Positions 12,328 through 24,965 are shown, counted from the first letter of the stretch. The stretch is 64,000 bases of DNA from Erinaceus europaeus (GCF_950295315.1 NC_080171.1:32356361-32420360); one strand, 5' to 3'. Program-made: numbers and translations. Notes: generated by a model not told the origin, from the letters alone.

Positions 12328-12516
12328 ATTTTTTTTTTTTTTGCACAGAGTTAGAAATTGGTAGAGAAGGGGGAGATATGGAAATATGGGAAGATACCTG
12401 CAACACTGCTTCACCACTCCTGAATCTTTCCCCCCTGCAAGTAGGGACCAGTGACTTAAACCTGATTTCTTACTTGTTGTAACGTGTGCTCTACCAGGTA
12501 CAAAACAACTGGGCCC
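12328..12516 (-). mobile_element. tRNA-derived SINE, minus orientation
   Basis: A poly-T start, AGATACCTGCAACACTGCTT and a diverged head ending ACAACTGGGCCC. It follows directly on the L1-type fragment. Confidence 0.8.
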
Positions 12517-12815
12517 TTTCTTTATTTATTTCTGTTGCCGCCAGGGTTGCCATTGGGGATTGGTGCCTACACAACAAATCCACACTTCCTGGCAGCCATT
12601 ATTTTTATTTTTACTCCCTCCCTCCCTTCCTTCCACATTTAGGTAGAAATAGAAATAAATTGAGAGAGGAGGGGAAGTAGAGAGGAGGAGAGGAAGAGAA
12701 ACATCTGCAGCACTGCTTCAACCCTCATGAATCCCCCCCCCCCCGCAGAGGTCAAAACCGGACCCAGGTGTACGGTAACATGTGCTCTCTACTAGGTGTG
12801 CCACTGGCTGGCATC
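12517..12815 (-). mobile_element. tRNA-derived SINE, minus orientation, long form
   Basis: Contains the long-form segment CCGCCAGGGTTGCC and then GAGAAACATCTGCAGCACTG. It ends GTGCCACTGGCTGGC. It is arranged head-to-tail with the preceding SINE. Confidence 0.85.
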
Positions 12816-13542
12816 ATGACCATTTTATTATAATGGTATCTTTGACCAAGGTTTTAAAAAAATCTGGATATAATGAAAAAAGTGCAAATGAGTTATTCAT
12901 TCTGAAATCATTCTGAATACAGTGGGACAAGTACCACCTGCTGATGGCCTTGTAGGGCTCGTAGGTTCAGAGGTAGAGGGGTGTGTGAGAATAGCTATTG
13001 CTGACTTAATGCCCATCTTGGGCTTGGTGGGGACTGTGCAGCTTCACTCCTTGGCAGGTACAGTCAGCTCAGAATTCTTGTTTCTTTCAGAAAAGTTACA
13101 ACATGCTTCTGGCTGAGGTGGAGCGATTTCTAAGGAGTCAACCACCAGTTGCTCAGAAAATCAATGCTTTAAAATGTTCACATATCATTCAATCACATAA
13201 TGTACATACCATAAGCTATTGTTCATATTTGTAATGTGAGAGACTTTCTTTCTTCAGGAGGGGAGTAGTTTGTTGGGGTAGCATCTTCAGTCTGACAGAT
13301 GTGGTTGACTTGGGGATGTTCATGAATGAATGAGAGTGCAGGCATTTGAGCTCTAGCACAGTGTGTGCATTTTAGGAAAACTTAAAGTTCTGTAAACATA
13401 CAGTTTTTTTTTTGGGGGGGAAGGTAAGGGCTTGATCAGTTATTGATACTTAATGCTTATACAGCTTTGTAAATATAAAACTGAAAGAAAAAACTGAGCC
13501 CAGTAACAATCCTAATAAGATAGTGGCATAGTAAAAAAAATG

Positions 13543-13842
13543 AAGCTGGGCAATTGTGCACCTGGTTGAGTGCACGTGTTATCATGTCTAAGGATGTGGG
13601 TTCAAGCCACAGTCCCCACTTGCAGGGGGCAAGCTTCATAAGCAGTGAAGCAGTGCTGCAGGTGTCTCTCTTTCTTTATCTCTTCTCTCAATTTCTCTGT
13701 TATCAAATAAAATAAAGAAAGGAAGGAAGGGAGGGAGGAAAGAAGAAAGGAAGGGAAGGGAGGGGGAGAGAGAGAGAAAAGGCAAAAATGGCTTCCAGGA
13801 GTGGTGGATTCATCCTGCAGGCGCTGAGTGCCAGCACAGTCC
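13543..13842 (+). mobile_element. tRNA-derived SINE, plus orientation, with polypurine expansion
   Basis: Head AGCTGGGCAATTGTGCACCT, body AGCAGTGAAGCAGTGCTGCA, then a GGAAGGAAGGGAGG-type polypurine tract (about 13712-13780), then the long-form end ATGGCTTCCAGGAGTGGTGG. Confidence 0.85.
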
Positions 13843-14700
13843 TGAATGCTTATAGATACTTAAAAAATGATAATGTAGGATATTGCAGTTTATTTTATTT
13901 TTGCAAGTGGAGCTTAAAGAGAGCAGGTGCTATGTTGGTTGTGGATACTGAGTTGTGGGAAGGGACAAAGATCTGGAAAAGAGAACCAGATTAAAGCTTG
14001 TGGTCTACCTGTGCCAAAAGAAAACTCTGGGCCAGTGGGATTTGCACCCAGCATTGTATTCACCTGCAGTCTCCTGTCTTCAGTGGTGTTAGTGAACTTG
14101 CATTTGGTAGTTATAGCTTGCGGGTGGTGGGAGGGCAAAACGTTCCTTGTATGGGGAATGCAACTTCTGCTCTAGCTCCCTTTACCCCTTGACCTAGGAA
14201 TGAGCTCACTGATGCCATAGAAGTCTGCACCATGGCAGAACAATCCTCAGCTCAAGTACAAATTCTGAGTCAAAGCAAGACTCAGAAATGAGTGATTCTG
14301 CATATATAAACCAGGAGTTTTCATATTACTCCAGAAGGGTAATGCCTCACTTCCCAGTAGATTACAGTGAATGAGCTGTCTTCAGCCTAGTAAAAGTCTA
14401 TCAGTCCACAAAAGTTCACAGATCCATTAGACAGGTTGTTAAGATCCTAATGAACCCTGGCTGAAATTAAAATGTTATGGCATAGCTAAGCATTTGGGGC
14501 ATTAAAAAGTGACATGCTCTGCGGAGTGATATTTAAAATAAAACTTTTTTTCTCAGCAACAGAATACAAATTCAGTTGTTTCTGAATTTAGCTTTTTTCA
14601 ATTGAATAAGTGAATAATTAAAAATCTTTTCCAGGCAGTACTAATATAGATTCACTGGGAAGCTGATACATTTGTGTGTGATTATCCTTAAAGAAAATGA

Positions 14701-14910
14701 GTGGAGCCAGACAGTTGGCACACCTGATTGAACACATAGATTTTGATGAGCAAGGACCCAGGTTCAAGTCCTTGCTCCCCACCTGCAAGGGGAAGATTTA
14801 CAAGTGGTTAAGTAGTTCTTCTTCCTCTCTCCTACCTCTCCCCTCTCAATTTATCTCTGTCCAGTTAAAAAGAGAGAAAGAAAAGAGAAGGAAAGAAAAG
14901 GAAAGAGTTT
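14701..14910 (+). mobile_element. tRNA-derived SINE, plus orientation
   Basis: CCAGACAGTTGGCACACCTG head, GGTTCAAGTCCTTGCTCCCC around the B box, ending in an AAAGAGAGAAAG tail. Confidence 0.8.
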
Positions 14911-15010
14911 TAGATGTCTGGAGTGCTGCTATCATTTTGAAATTACCATTATTGTTATTTACAATTTTACTCCTCTACCATTTTTAATTCATATCTGAAA
15001 TCCCCTCTCT

Positions 15011-15223
15011 TTTAAATTTTTATTAGTGGATAGAGACAGAAATTGAAGGGGTAGGGGAGACAGAGAGGGAGAAAGGGAGAGAGACAGAGAGACCCCTGCA
15101 GCCCCACTTCACCTGGGGGCTTTCCCCCTGCAGGTGGGGACCAGGGACTTGAACCTGGGTCCTTTTGCACTTAACCAGTTTGTAGTTTGTGCACTTAACC
15201 AGTTGCACCACTGCCTGGCCCCT
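15011..15223 (-). mobile_element. tRNA-derived SINE, minus orientation
   Basis: GATAGAGACAGAAATTGAAG near the tail and ACCACTGCCTGGCCCC at the head. A short internal duplication of CACTTAACCAGTT is visible near 15168-15203. Confidence 0.85.
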
Positions 15224-15251
15224 CTTTTTTTTTAAATACGAATTGAACGGT

Positions 15252-15530
15252 CCAGGGAGTCAGGCAGTAGTGCAGCGGGTTAAGCACAAGTGGCGTGAAG
15301 CGCAGGAACCGGCTTAAGGATCCTGGTTCGAGCCCCCAGCTCCCCACCTGCAAGGGGAGTTGCTTCACAAGCAGTGAAGCAGGTCTTCAGGTGTCTATCT
15401 TTTTCTCCCCCTCTCTGTCTTCCCCTCCCCTCTCTATTTCTCTCTGTCTTATCCAACAACGACAACAATAATAACTACAACAATAAAACAAGGGCAACAA
15501 AAGGCAATAAATTAATAAATATTAAAAAAG
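15252..15530 (+). mobile_element. tRNA-derived SINE, plus orientation, young type
   Basis: GGGAGTCAGGCAGTAGTGCA head, TGGTTCGAGCCCCC B box, and a CAACAATAATAACTACAACA tail ending AATAAATATTAAAAAAG. Confidence 0.92.
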
Positions 15531-16714
15531 AAAGGTTCCAAATATAGACACTCTTTCTAAATTGCTGTTGCACAGTTGATGCCAGTTAGAAAGACAAGCA
15601 CAAAATGTGGATTTCTGCTGTTATAAATACCTGTGAGAAGTGGGCATCCAGCCAAAGGTGGGGATGGACTTTGCTTAGTGATTCTAGAGGAGTCTGCCAA
15701 GGTATGGTTTGTACCTGTTTTTTTTGCATCCCCATCCAGGCACTAAAGTTATCTTTAATGTTCTCCTTTTTGAGTTTTAGGGGAAATGCATTAAAAACTA
15801 TACATGGAGGTAAACAGATATAATTCTCTTTGCACACTCAAGTGACCTGTAATTTTATTACAGCTCCTTATTTTTACTAGTTGGATTTAAATCAACCTTT
15901 TACTTCCATTTTGTCCAGCTGCCGAGGTGTGTTATCAAGGCTGGCAGGAGAGGAGAGCAGCTCAAGCTGCAGGAAACTGGAGCTAGGAGTCAGGGAAAAG
16001 TAAAAGTTTAGGAGGAAAAGTATAAACTGTGCTAAATGTAAACACACAGCCCACTTGAAATTGCTTCCCTCCCCTGTTATCTGATGAACCACTGTGGTAA
16101 GATGATAACTCAATTAAGAGAAGTCTGGTTTTTCTTTGCTTGGTTCTCTAGAGGGGCTGAGATCAGATTCCTTCAGGAGATAGTGTTTGCAAATCTAAAG
16201 GTTGTTTGCTCTTTTCCTGGGCTGCAGCTCTGGGAACTCAAATGTGGACTGTTTGCTGGCTAACAGATCCTGGTGTATAATGTGAAAAAGTCAGATTTGA
16301 ATAGAATTTTCAGCTCCTTTCTTCATAAGATCACACTAGAAAATCAACCTTTGGTTCTTCAGAAAATAAAATGAAGAAGTAGCAGGATTCTGGTGATTCA
16401 ATGAAGTGGACAGTTGGTGGGCAGTGAAATGTATCACAGGAGGCTTATTTAATTGTGTTGAAAATATTCCCAGCCATCATTGGATAGGACCAACGACCCC
16501 TCATAGGGTCTGCACTGTTGAGATGCCAAATTAGAGATGACAATAGTATATTTTAAAGGGGAAATATGTTCAAGAAAATTTGTAAGAAAAAATCTTAATT
16601 TTGAAAAATTTGTCCAACTTATTACACAAAATCAACTGGAAAACTATAGATGGATTTATCTTTATGTTTGATTGATGGCAGGATAGTTGAGAATCAATGA
16701 TTCTTTGATTTTTT

Positions 16715-16905
16715 TAGTTTACTTGTTTAGAGAGAGAGAGTGAGTTGATTTTTTTTAATTTACTTATTTAGAGAGAGAGAGTGAGAGAGAGTGTGCACAC
16801 ATGCCAGAGTACCACTCTGTTATATGTGGTGTTGGCATTGAATGGGGAGCCTCAGACATGCAAGTACTGTGGTCTAATAGTGGAACTATTTTCTCATCTG
16901 GTAGT
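16715..16905 (-). mobile_element. Second SINE family (GAGAGA / GCACTGCT type), minus orientation
   Basis: Two AGAGAGAGAGAGTGAG blocks separated by a duplicated TTTACTTRTTTAGAGAG motif precede a body ending GCCTCAGACATGCAAGTACT. This resembles the short SINE family delimited by target duplications at 45117-45280. Confidence 0.6.
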
Positions 16906-17756
16906 TTACATTTAATATATATATATTTTTATGAATTCATATATCTAATTTCATAAGAATATATACATCCATTATATGTAGGGTTTTAAATTAGTGATTG
17001 TTAAAAATGTTTCAAAAGTTGTGTGACCTTTTTTTGTACTGTGACTAAACAAATACTGCCATATATACAAATAAGATAGTTTGAGGGTGTGGTCATTGAG
17101 AAGAAATCTTATTTAAATACATGATTCTTTTCATAGAAAACTCTCCTAATCTTTGAGTTAGACTTCTAAGAAGGACAGAACAAGTTAGATTCTGCCTCCA
17201 TTTTTTTTTCAGCCAGTATTAACTGTACTCAAGTGTGAAGTAGATATTTCACTGTCGGAGAAAATGTGACCATAGCTTATGCTTCAATTATTCTTCTTTG
17301 ATAACAGTAATAGTTTAGAGTTAGATGTTCATAACTCAATAATTAGTAGTTTCTGTTCAGTAGATAACTAAATGCTAGTGCAAGGAACAAAGTTACTTAA
17401 AGCAATTACTAATGGTTTAATAGTTCTTTACAAGATTTTAAGAGGATGACTCCCCCACCCCGACCCTCACCCCTGTCCTCACCTCCATCCTCACACCTTC
17501 CCCAAATATGGTAGTATGAGAACTACCATAGTTCTCCCGAAGTCTTAAAGACAAGTTGATTTTTTTTTTCTTTTTCAAGTTCATATGTTTCTCATATTTC
17601 ACATGTGAGCAAAATCTTCTCTGGTAGTTGTTTTTTACTTCCTTACTTACTTTATTAAGCATAACTATTGCCAGTTCCATCCATTTTGTCCCAAAGGACA
17701 CAATTTCATCTTTTTACATTGCAGAGTAAGTGCTTCATTGTGTATATGTCCCATAA

Positions 17757-17882
17757 TTTAAAAAAATGTTTGTTTATAGGCTAGAGATAGAAATGGAGAG
17801 GGGAGGGAATAAAGACGAAAGAAAGAGAGACACTTGTAGCACTGCTTTACCGATTATGAAGCTTCCTCCTTGCACTGTGCAA
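17757..17882 (-). mobile_element. Truncated tRNA-derived SINE, minus orientation
   Basis: Only the tail-side half remains, with GAAATGGAGAGGGGAGGG and AGAGAGACACTTGTAGCACT. The head is lost. Confidence 0.7.
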
Positions 17883-18367
17883 CTATACGGCTGCAATCTT
17901 ACAATCTTGTAAACCATTATGAAGTCACTAATAAAAAGCTAAAATGAAAAGGCATTTGAAGATTTTAGAAAAACAACAGATCTTCACTTTTCTTTGAAGC
18001 TACTGGTGGTTATTTTTTAATGCAATATTTTAAGTTTGCGTTGATCTGCACAACTTGTGCTTTGGAACTCATATAATGTTTATAAGCTAAAGATAATTAT
18101 TCTTTTGTTAAATGTATCCTTGTTTATTACAGAAGCCATATGTATAGGATTCAGAACACTGGTTTAACCAATCAGTTGAGCTTCTGGTTTCAGCAACCTC
18201 AACCTAGAAAAACACAAATCTCAGATGTAAGGAAGGGAGTGAAGTTACAAGCCTCAGAAGAACAGATAATTTCTTGGGCTGACTGTTTTTGACTCTTTTC
18301 TTTTCTCTTTCTTTTTTTCTTTCTTTCACTGCAGAGTTTTCACTAGAATCGGGTACACTCGTGGAAG

Positions 18368-18510
18368 CTGTTTTTTTTTTTTTCCTTTTCTATTTTATTT
18401 GATAGGACAGAGAGAAATAGAGAGGGGAGAGGGAGATAGGGAGAAAGAAAGAGACACTTGAGACATGCTTCACCACTTGTGAAACTTTTTCCCTGCAGAT
18501 GGGGCTTTTT
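18368..18510 (-). mobile_element. Truncated tRNA-derived SINE, minus orientation
   Basis: Poly-T, TTGATAGGACAGAGAGAAAT and AGAGACACTTGAGACATGCT. It stops after CCCTGCAGATGGGGC. Confidence 0.75.
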
Positions 18511-19277
18511 ACAGCTTTGAAAGTGTTGGCTATTTGGTTAAGTATTGAGCATCTTCCTCTTTAAACGTACTGGGAAAGATGAGGAGGAGAAGGGAACTGT
18601 CAAATTGTACATAGGAGATACTTCTTGCCTGCAGCATCAGATAGATGCCTACTGGCAATCTTTCTAGAATCTTCTTCATTTGTACTATGTTACTAGTTTG
18701 CCAATCAGATTTCTAATAGATTGTTTCTTCTCTCCCTGGGCCTTGTGTGTGGCAGTGTTTGGCTGCTTCTTCCTTATCACTGACTCCCCCCTCCCCCGGC
18801 CCCCAGTTGCTTTAGCTTGCCTCAGCTCCTGTACACAGCTGTTAGTTTCTTCATATCAACTCTTACCGAGCCCTTCCTTTCCCAGGTCTCCATCCTTATT
18901 CTGTCATTAATGCTGGATCTGGGTGCTGCAGGGGGTACAGACTCCAATAGAGAACTGGGGGAAATAAGTAAGCTTCAGACTAAGCATGCCAAGGTACCTG
19001 AAGGGTAGGATTTCTTGTGGTTGGAGCAGTCAGGTCAGGCTTCCTGGAGTAGGTGACTTAGCAAAACCTTGCTTGATGTGCAGGACCTGATTTCTAGATA
19101 GTAAACATGAAACTTGATCATTTTCTCCCCAACCCATACCTGCACATTTAGGGACAAATAACTGCAACAAATCTACTTATTCTAACATTACTAGGTCATG
19201 CCTCCATTTATGTTGACTCAAGATAAGTTGATGGAAAGTGCTGGAAGAATGGATGGGGATTGGGAGGTAAATCCATT

Positions 19278-19385
19278 TTTTTAAACCCGAGCACTGCTCA
19301 GGTGGTGCAGGGGTTTGAACTTAGGATTTTGGAGCCTCAGGGATGAGAGTCTCTTTGCATTGCCATTATGCTATCTGCCCCAACT
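19278..19385 (-). mobile_element. Second SINE family, minus orientation, short copy
   Basis: CCCGAGCACTGCTCAGGTGG, then GGAGCCTCAGGGATGAGAGT and ATTATGCTATCTGCCCC, which is the characteristic body of this family. Confidence 0.7.
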
Positions 19386-20534
19386 GGTAAATACTTTTTT
19401 TAGTTGTGTGAATTCTAATGTATTTAGAGAGATGTATGCGGAACATTCAAAATGTGATCTTCATAAATGAAAGGACCTCATTTTCCTAGATGCAGAAGGG
19501 TTAGGTCTGCATTGCCCCACTCCATTCCTATGCACAGGACTTTCTGTTAATAGAAAGGGATCATAGTAAGCTCTTTGAATGTTGTGTAAATAAAGTTTTA
19601 TTGATGCATAGTCAAATACATTCATATGTACATTGTGAATGTTACAAAGGTAAAACTGAAAAAGCTGTAACCGAGAAGGTAAATGTTTTCTATCTGATGC
19701 TTTGCTGGCCACTGGACTAAAAGCTTTGCTGAATGACGTTGGTCATGACCCAGTTGCCATTTTTTAGTTTCTTCTGACTGGCTTTTCTGTCTGTGCAACA
19801 TCCCTAGTATAAGACTTTCTTCCATTTAGCCCTCTCCCATAACACAATACAAACAGAAGTAGGCAGGAGACAATAATCTAAGTCATTGTAACCCACTTGG
19901 ATAGAAGAATCAAGAGGAATAATAGATCATAGCAAAGGCTGTAAAGACTGAACCGGTGGTAGGTTCTAATGCTGTCCTTGCTTTATGACTGAGGGAACTT
20001 CAGCTCAAGAGATTAAGTATTTTGCCCTGGGTTATGAAGACAGGATGTGGTGGGGAAGCATTTGAGTATAGCCAGACCTTTCTACTTAACCTCTGTACTC
20101 CTCATTTATGTTTAAGAAGCCCTCAGATGTTTCAAGTGGGTCTTTCCTTAATAATGGCTCTTGCTGTTTCTGTCTTCCTTCCTCCACTGGCAAATGCCCA
20201 GTATGTAAATGTCCATGATTTTAAATGGGGAACCATTTTCAATTTGAAATGTTTCTTGACTGGATAAATCTAGTTCACATTGTCATCTTCCAGGAACTGT
20301 TCATTTAAAAAGCTTTTGGGGGACCTGTTACTCAAGTAAACACTTAGATAAATAAAGCATTTTTTAAGAATAACATGACTATGGGAAGAATTACATGTGC
20401 AGGAGATGAATTTGGGCAGAGGGTTCTGGAGTACGCATCAATAGGCAAGAGACCCCATCAACTGGTAAATGGACCAATTTGAAGAAACCATTGTTTTATA
20501 GACTGGCAAGCTCTGTATGCTAGCAGAACAGCAT

Positions 20535-20727
20535 CTTTGGGCCACAGAGATTGCTCTGCCTATTAGCATATGCAACTTGCCAGTCTGAGACCCTAGAGGC
20601 CCCAGGTACTACATCTAGCACAGCCATATCCTAGTGCTCTGCTCTCGCTCTCTCTTTCAAGCTCTTGCCCTCTCCTCCCTCTCTCTTTCTCAAAAAAAAG
20701 ATAATAAATTTTAAGAAAAATGTTATT
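20535..20727 (+). mobile_element. Possible third SINE family, plus orientation
   Basis: GGCCACAGAGATTGCTCTGC..AGGCCCCAGGTACTACATC followed by a CTCTCTTTCTC tract and an AAAAAAAAGATAATAAA tail has the plan of a tRNA-derived SINE, but it is too diverged to assign firmly. Confidence 0.4.
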
Positions 20728-21150
20728 AGGGGCTAGGTGGTAGACCACCTGGTAGATCACACGTGCTATTTATTTTTTATTTTTAAATTTTATTTATTTA
20801 TTTATTATTGGATAGAGACAGCCAGAAATTGAAAGGGAAGGGAAGGGAAGGGAAGGGGAGGGGTGATAGACAGGTAAAGAGGGACACCTGCAACACTGCT
20901 TCACCACTCCCAAAGCTTTCCCCCTGAAGGTGGGGACCAGGGACTTGAACCTGGATCCTTGTGTATTGTAACATGTGCTCAGCTAGGTGTACCACTGCCC
21001 AACCCTAACATATGTTATTATACAATGCCTAAGCTTCTCGGGGGAAGCTTCACGGGGGGAAGCTTCACAAGTGGTAAAGCAGTGCTTTGAGTGTCTTTCT
21101 CTCTCCTTTCACCTCTCCTTTCAATTTCTCTCTGTATCCTAAATTATTTA
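20728..21150 (+). mobile_element. tRNA-derived SINE (plus) split by a nested SINE
   Basis: The plus-strand head is at 20728-20767 (GGGGCTAGGTGGTAGACCAC) and its body resumes at 21008-21150 (AAGCTTCACAAGTGGTAAAG, then CAATTTCTCTCTGTATCC). A minus-strand SINE separates the halves. An AAGCTTC(A/T)CGGGGGG motif is duplicated at the restart. Confidence 0.8.
20768..21006 (-). mobile_element. tRNA-derived SINE (minus) nested in a plus-strand SINE
   Basis: GATAGAGACAGCCAGAAATT, a GGGAAGGGAAGGGAAGG stretch, CACCTGCAACACTGCTTCAC and head end ACCACTGCCCAACCC. It interrupts the older plus-strand copy. The flanks GTGCTATT and TGTTATTA are a likely degraded target duplication. Confidence 0.85.
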
Positions 21151-21499
21151 TATATATATATATTCATTATTCTTGCCATCAAAAATAATCAAAGAGGTTT
21201 ATAAGATTACATTATTTTTTAGAGAAACTTTAGGTTCACAGAAAAATTCAGAGGCATTACCTCCTCACCCAAATGTTGTCTCCTCCCCTGCCAGTAACCC
21301 TCACAAGAATTCTGGGGGCTTTATTATACTTGATTTATAACTTCCCCATAAATGTTTTTCAGTGGAGACTTTCTGGATGGTTGCATTGTGAATTAGATTT
21401 TTCAGAGTCTAGAAGCATTTCAAATTGTGATCAATGAACCCCCATGTTTTATTACAATTGATGAACCTATATTTTGTGGCTGTAGATAATATTTAAAGA

Positions 21500-21650
21500 T
21501 TTATTTATTTAATGAGAGAAACTAGAGCACTGCTTTGGCCATATGTGGTGCCAGGGATCAGATCCCGGCTTTTGGTTTGCAAAGGCTTTCAGGCATGTAA
21601 ATTATATGCTCTGACAGGCTGAGCTTTCTCTATAGTGCAGGAAATTATTC
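21500..21650 (-). mobile_element. Second SINE family, minus orientation
   Basis: AGAGCACTGCTTTGGCC, GGTGCCAGGGATCAGATCCC and AGGCTTTCAGGCATG match the family body, with divergence. Confidence 0.6.
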
Positions 21651-21784
21651 TTAATGCTATTTTGTTTTTTCCATAATGTCAATGAGTTGGAATATCTCCT
21701 TTTTTAGAATGCCTTTTTTTTTTCACTTGGTAATATGCTTTTAAGGTGCCTCCACATCTTTTCATGGATTGCTCTTTTCTTTAA

Positions 21785-21945
21785 AAATATGTTTTACTTA
21801 TTTTGATGAAAGAGATACAGAGAGAAAGAAACAAAGAGAGACCAGAACACAGCTCAGCTCTGATTTACGGTACTGCTGGGGATTGAATCAGACCTCAGGG
21901 GCATGAAAGACTTTTGTAGAAGCATTATTCTATCTCCCCAGCCAG
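21785..21945 (-). mobile_element. Second SINE family, minus orientation
   Basis: ACAGAGAGAAAGAAACAAAG, CAGAACACAGCTCAGCTCTG, CTGCTGGGGATTGAATC and TTCTATCTCCCCAGCC give the full body in order. Confidence 0.75.
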
Positions 21946-22059
21946 CTCACTCTTTTCTTTATAGTGGATGTGTGATAGAAGGCTTTTCCCTGCAAAGTGC
22001 TGATTCCTACAGGAGTGGAGAGGCTTCACTTATGACTCAACCAGTCTCATATAATCATA

Positions 22060-22290
22060 GTATGACTTTATTAGGTGGGTGGGTGGGATTTCAGCCAAGG
22101 CCTCACATATGCATGATTTTACCATTCTGGGCTATGTTTTCCTTCAGTTGGAGAGACAAGGAGAGAGAGAAACAGAGACATATAACCACCCAGAGACACC
22201 ATAGCACAAGAGCTTCTTGCATTGGCTTAACACCTCCCATCTGGTGCCAGCACTCAAACCTGGGTAGTGACCTTTGCCTGTAGTATTATT
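22060..22290 (-). mobile_element. Probable SINE, diverged, minus orientation
   Basis: GAGACAAGGAGAGAGAGAAA..CAGAGACACCATAGCACAAG and GGTGCCAGCACTCAAACCTG resemble the second SINE family with a different 5' part. Confidence 0.5.
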
Positions 22291-22844
22291 GCCCTTGTCA
22301 TTTTGCCAAAGATCATTTGACTTGATGTAGCCTCTTTCTGGACTCTGTTCTGTTTGGCTATATTATCAAATTTCAGTTATCTGAGACTTTATACATTTTA
22401 CAGCAGAGAAGAGAACCTAGTGAAAACTGCTGAAGTCCCACATTTCTGGATTTCTGGATGAAAGGATAGTGGATTTAGATTTTCTTTTATCTCTGCAAGC
22501 TTGCTTCAAATCCTTTGCTTAATCCTCTGCTGCAGCCCAAACTGAAATTGGGGAACACTTCTACTGCAAATTTGATCACACCCTTTCTTCCCTTAAGCCT
22601 TCCTGTGGTTCTTCCTGCAGAACAACTGTTCCACTGGTGTCTGTTCTGTTTTCAGGCCTTGAGTGGTCACCTGGCTTCTACTCACTCCTCTCTCATATGC
22701 TGTTGCTGTTCACTCTACCACCCTGAGCTTGCCAGCCTCATCAGCTTCTAACATCCATCGACCTATGGTTATGGCCTGGGATAGAACAACTTCCCACTTT
22801 CTGCTTATCTGACAGTACTCATGCTGAAGTTATATCCTTTTAAA

Positions 22845-23035
22845 GAAAATATTAATTTATTCTTTCAATGAGAGAGAGATATAGAAAGAGACAGAGACAC
22901 AGAAACATACACACACAGACCCAGAGCACTGCTCAGCTCCAGGTTAGGTGGTGCTGAGGATTGACCTTGAGATCTTTGAAGCCTCAGGCATATCTTTTTT
23001 ATAGTGCCTTATGCTGTCTCCCTCCCAGCACCTCA
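22845..23035 (-). mobile_element. Second SINE family, minus orientation
   Basis: GAGAGAGAGATATAGAAAGA, CCAGAGCACTGCTCAGCTCC, GGTGGTGCTGAGGATTGACC and TTATGCTGTCTCCCTCCC. Confidence 0.75.
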
Positions 23036-23201
23036 GGTTGTCTTAAGACCTGGTCTTGTTCACCTCTGCTGTGTTGTCAGACCATCTTGTACTTAAACTT
23101 CACAGTGAGGCTTAGAAGAGAAGTAACTGGTCTGTTTCTTAGTATCTGGTTTCCAGAATCCAACATTGTACCCATTGGATGGCATTGCTGTTTTAATTTC
23201 T

Positions 23202-23504
23202 TTTAAAAAATATTTATTTATTTCTTTATTCCCTTTTGTTGCCCTTGTTGTTTTATTGTTGTTGTAGTTATTATTGTTGTTGTTATTGATGTCATTGTTG
23301 TTGGATAGGATGGAGAGAAATGGAGAGAGGAGGGGAAGACAGAGGGGGAAAGAAAGATAGACACCTATAGACCTGCTTCACTACCTGTGAAGCAAAGCCT
23401 CCCCCAGCAGGTGAGGAGCTGGGGATGCAAACTGGGATCCTCACGCTGGTCCTTGCACTTTGTACCACCTGCACTTAACCCACTGCACTACTGCTCGACT
23501 CCCC
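23202..23504 (-). mobile_element. tRNA-derived SINE, minus orientation, with 16-bp target duplication
   Basis: Identical 16-bp flanks TGCTGTTTTAATTTCT at 23186-23201 and 23505-23520 bound a young-type SINE. It has a TTTATTTCTTTATTCCC tail side, TTATTGTTGTTGTTATTG in the variable part and head end CTGCTCGACTCCCC. Confidence 0.95.
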
Positions 23505-23744
23505 TGCTGTTTTAATTTCTATTACTAAAATGTTAGGGTCACACTGTCAATTTCCTTCTGGCAGTTCCTTTGAGTAGACTGTTGGATATTCTGACAACTA
23601 ACACTGTTGTGCTGTTGGTTTTTGTTAGAAACTTTTAGGGCTTTTGATCTATATAGCTTAAGAGTTTGATCAAGTAGGTTAACCTCTTATAGGAATATTT
23701 AAAGCAGCAGGACTATGGAATCTAAAAGACCAATTTTCTTGGCT

Positions 23745-23900
23745 GTCTTTCTTTTTTTTTTTTTTTTTTCTTTTCTTTTTTTTTTTTTTACCAAAGCACT
23801 GTTTAGCTCTGGCTTATGGTGGTGTGGGGGATTGAGCCTGGGAATTTGGAGCCTCTGGCATGAGAGTCTGTTTGCATAACCATTATGCCATCTACCCTCT
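23745..23900 (-). mobile_element. Second SINE family, minus orientation
   Basis: A long poly-T tail, CAAAGCACTGTTTAGCTCTG, GGTGTGGGGGATTGAGCCTG and ACCATTATGCCATCTACCC. Confidence 0.8.
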
Positions 23901-23949
23901 GCCCGGCTGTCTTTCTTAGTCCCTGTTTCTTGGTGTGGAGTGGTGGTGT

Positions 23950-24153
23950 CTGCACTACTTTTTTTTTTTTTTTTTTTTAAGATTTTTAAAAACTTATTTG
24001 GTTTGATAGGGCAGAGAGAAATAGAGAAAGACAGAGAAACCTGCAACAGTGTTTGTGAAGCTTTCCCCATGGAAGTTGGGACTGGGGGCTTGAACCTCGG
24101 TCCTTGGGCATGGTAGCATGTGCTTTTAACCAGGTGTACCACCATCCAGGCCC
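23950..24153 (-). mobile_element. tRNA-derived SINE, minus orientation
   Basis: Poly-T, GATAGGGCAGAGAGAAATAG, CCTGCAACAGTGTTTGTGAA and head end CCACCATCCAGGCCC. Confidence 0.85.
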
Positions 24154-24963
24154 TGCACTAACTACTTCTAAACAGTAGCTACACTACATCGTAAATGCAT
24201 AGAAGTAGGTGTTTATGTGCTCTTCTAAATACTATTTTGTTAGTTTTATAAGAAAAATATATCATCTTAATTTTTTTTAATTGTGTGTGGCTTTACAACG
24301 TTAGACTGACTCTCTCAGGTAGATAGAAAAAGACGGAAGAAGAGGGAAAGACACTATAGTTTCCAGTGTGATAGGAGCCAAGTACGAAACGGGGTCACAT
24401 GACCATCTTTTAACACTTTTATACTTCTTAAATATACCTGGTTATTTCCTTCAAATTTTATGTACTAGTCCTCTCAGCTCATGGGAACATGTGACATGTG
24501 GCTTGATTGTTTTACAGTTTAAAGTTATGATTTTTTTTTAATCAGTAACTAACCATCACCCCCATCATTCATGTAGATCACTGTGAAATTTATGGAACAA
24601 GAAAATGAAGAGACCCAGATTTTAAATTTCTAAAACTGGTTTCATTCAGGTGTATCCCCCCAGATTACATTTCATTTGATCTCTTTTCTTCTAATAAATT
24701 CAGTTATTTTTCAGGGTTAATGGCTCTCAGCACAGAAAGAGAGACTTCTAAAAAAAGTTTTTGGGCATAACTTGATCCACTTGATCCTTCTTCTTTGCCA
24801 ACTGTTTGTCAAGTCCACCTGTAAACAGCTATATCTGAGATTCATGAATCCAATGGGAATGCCAAGTGGCTGCAAGAAGGCCCTGGAATTAATTAATTAA
24901 AAGTGATTCAAATCTTGTCACAACTGGGCTCCTTTCCCAGCTTTACTTGCACCACACCAGTTG

Positions 24964-24965
<2 letters not shown>

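Noticed and set aside
22515..22751. 78-residue ORF rich in Leu and Cys as a possible gene
   Set aside because: It has no splice context, start context or family likeness, and its length is expected by chance.
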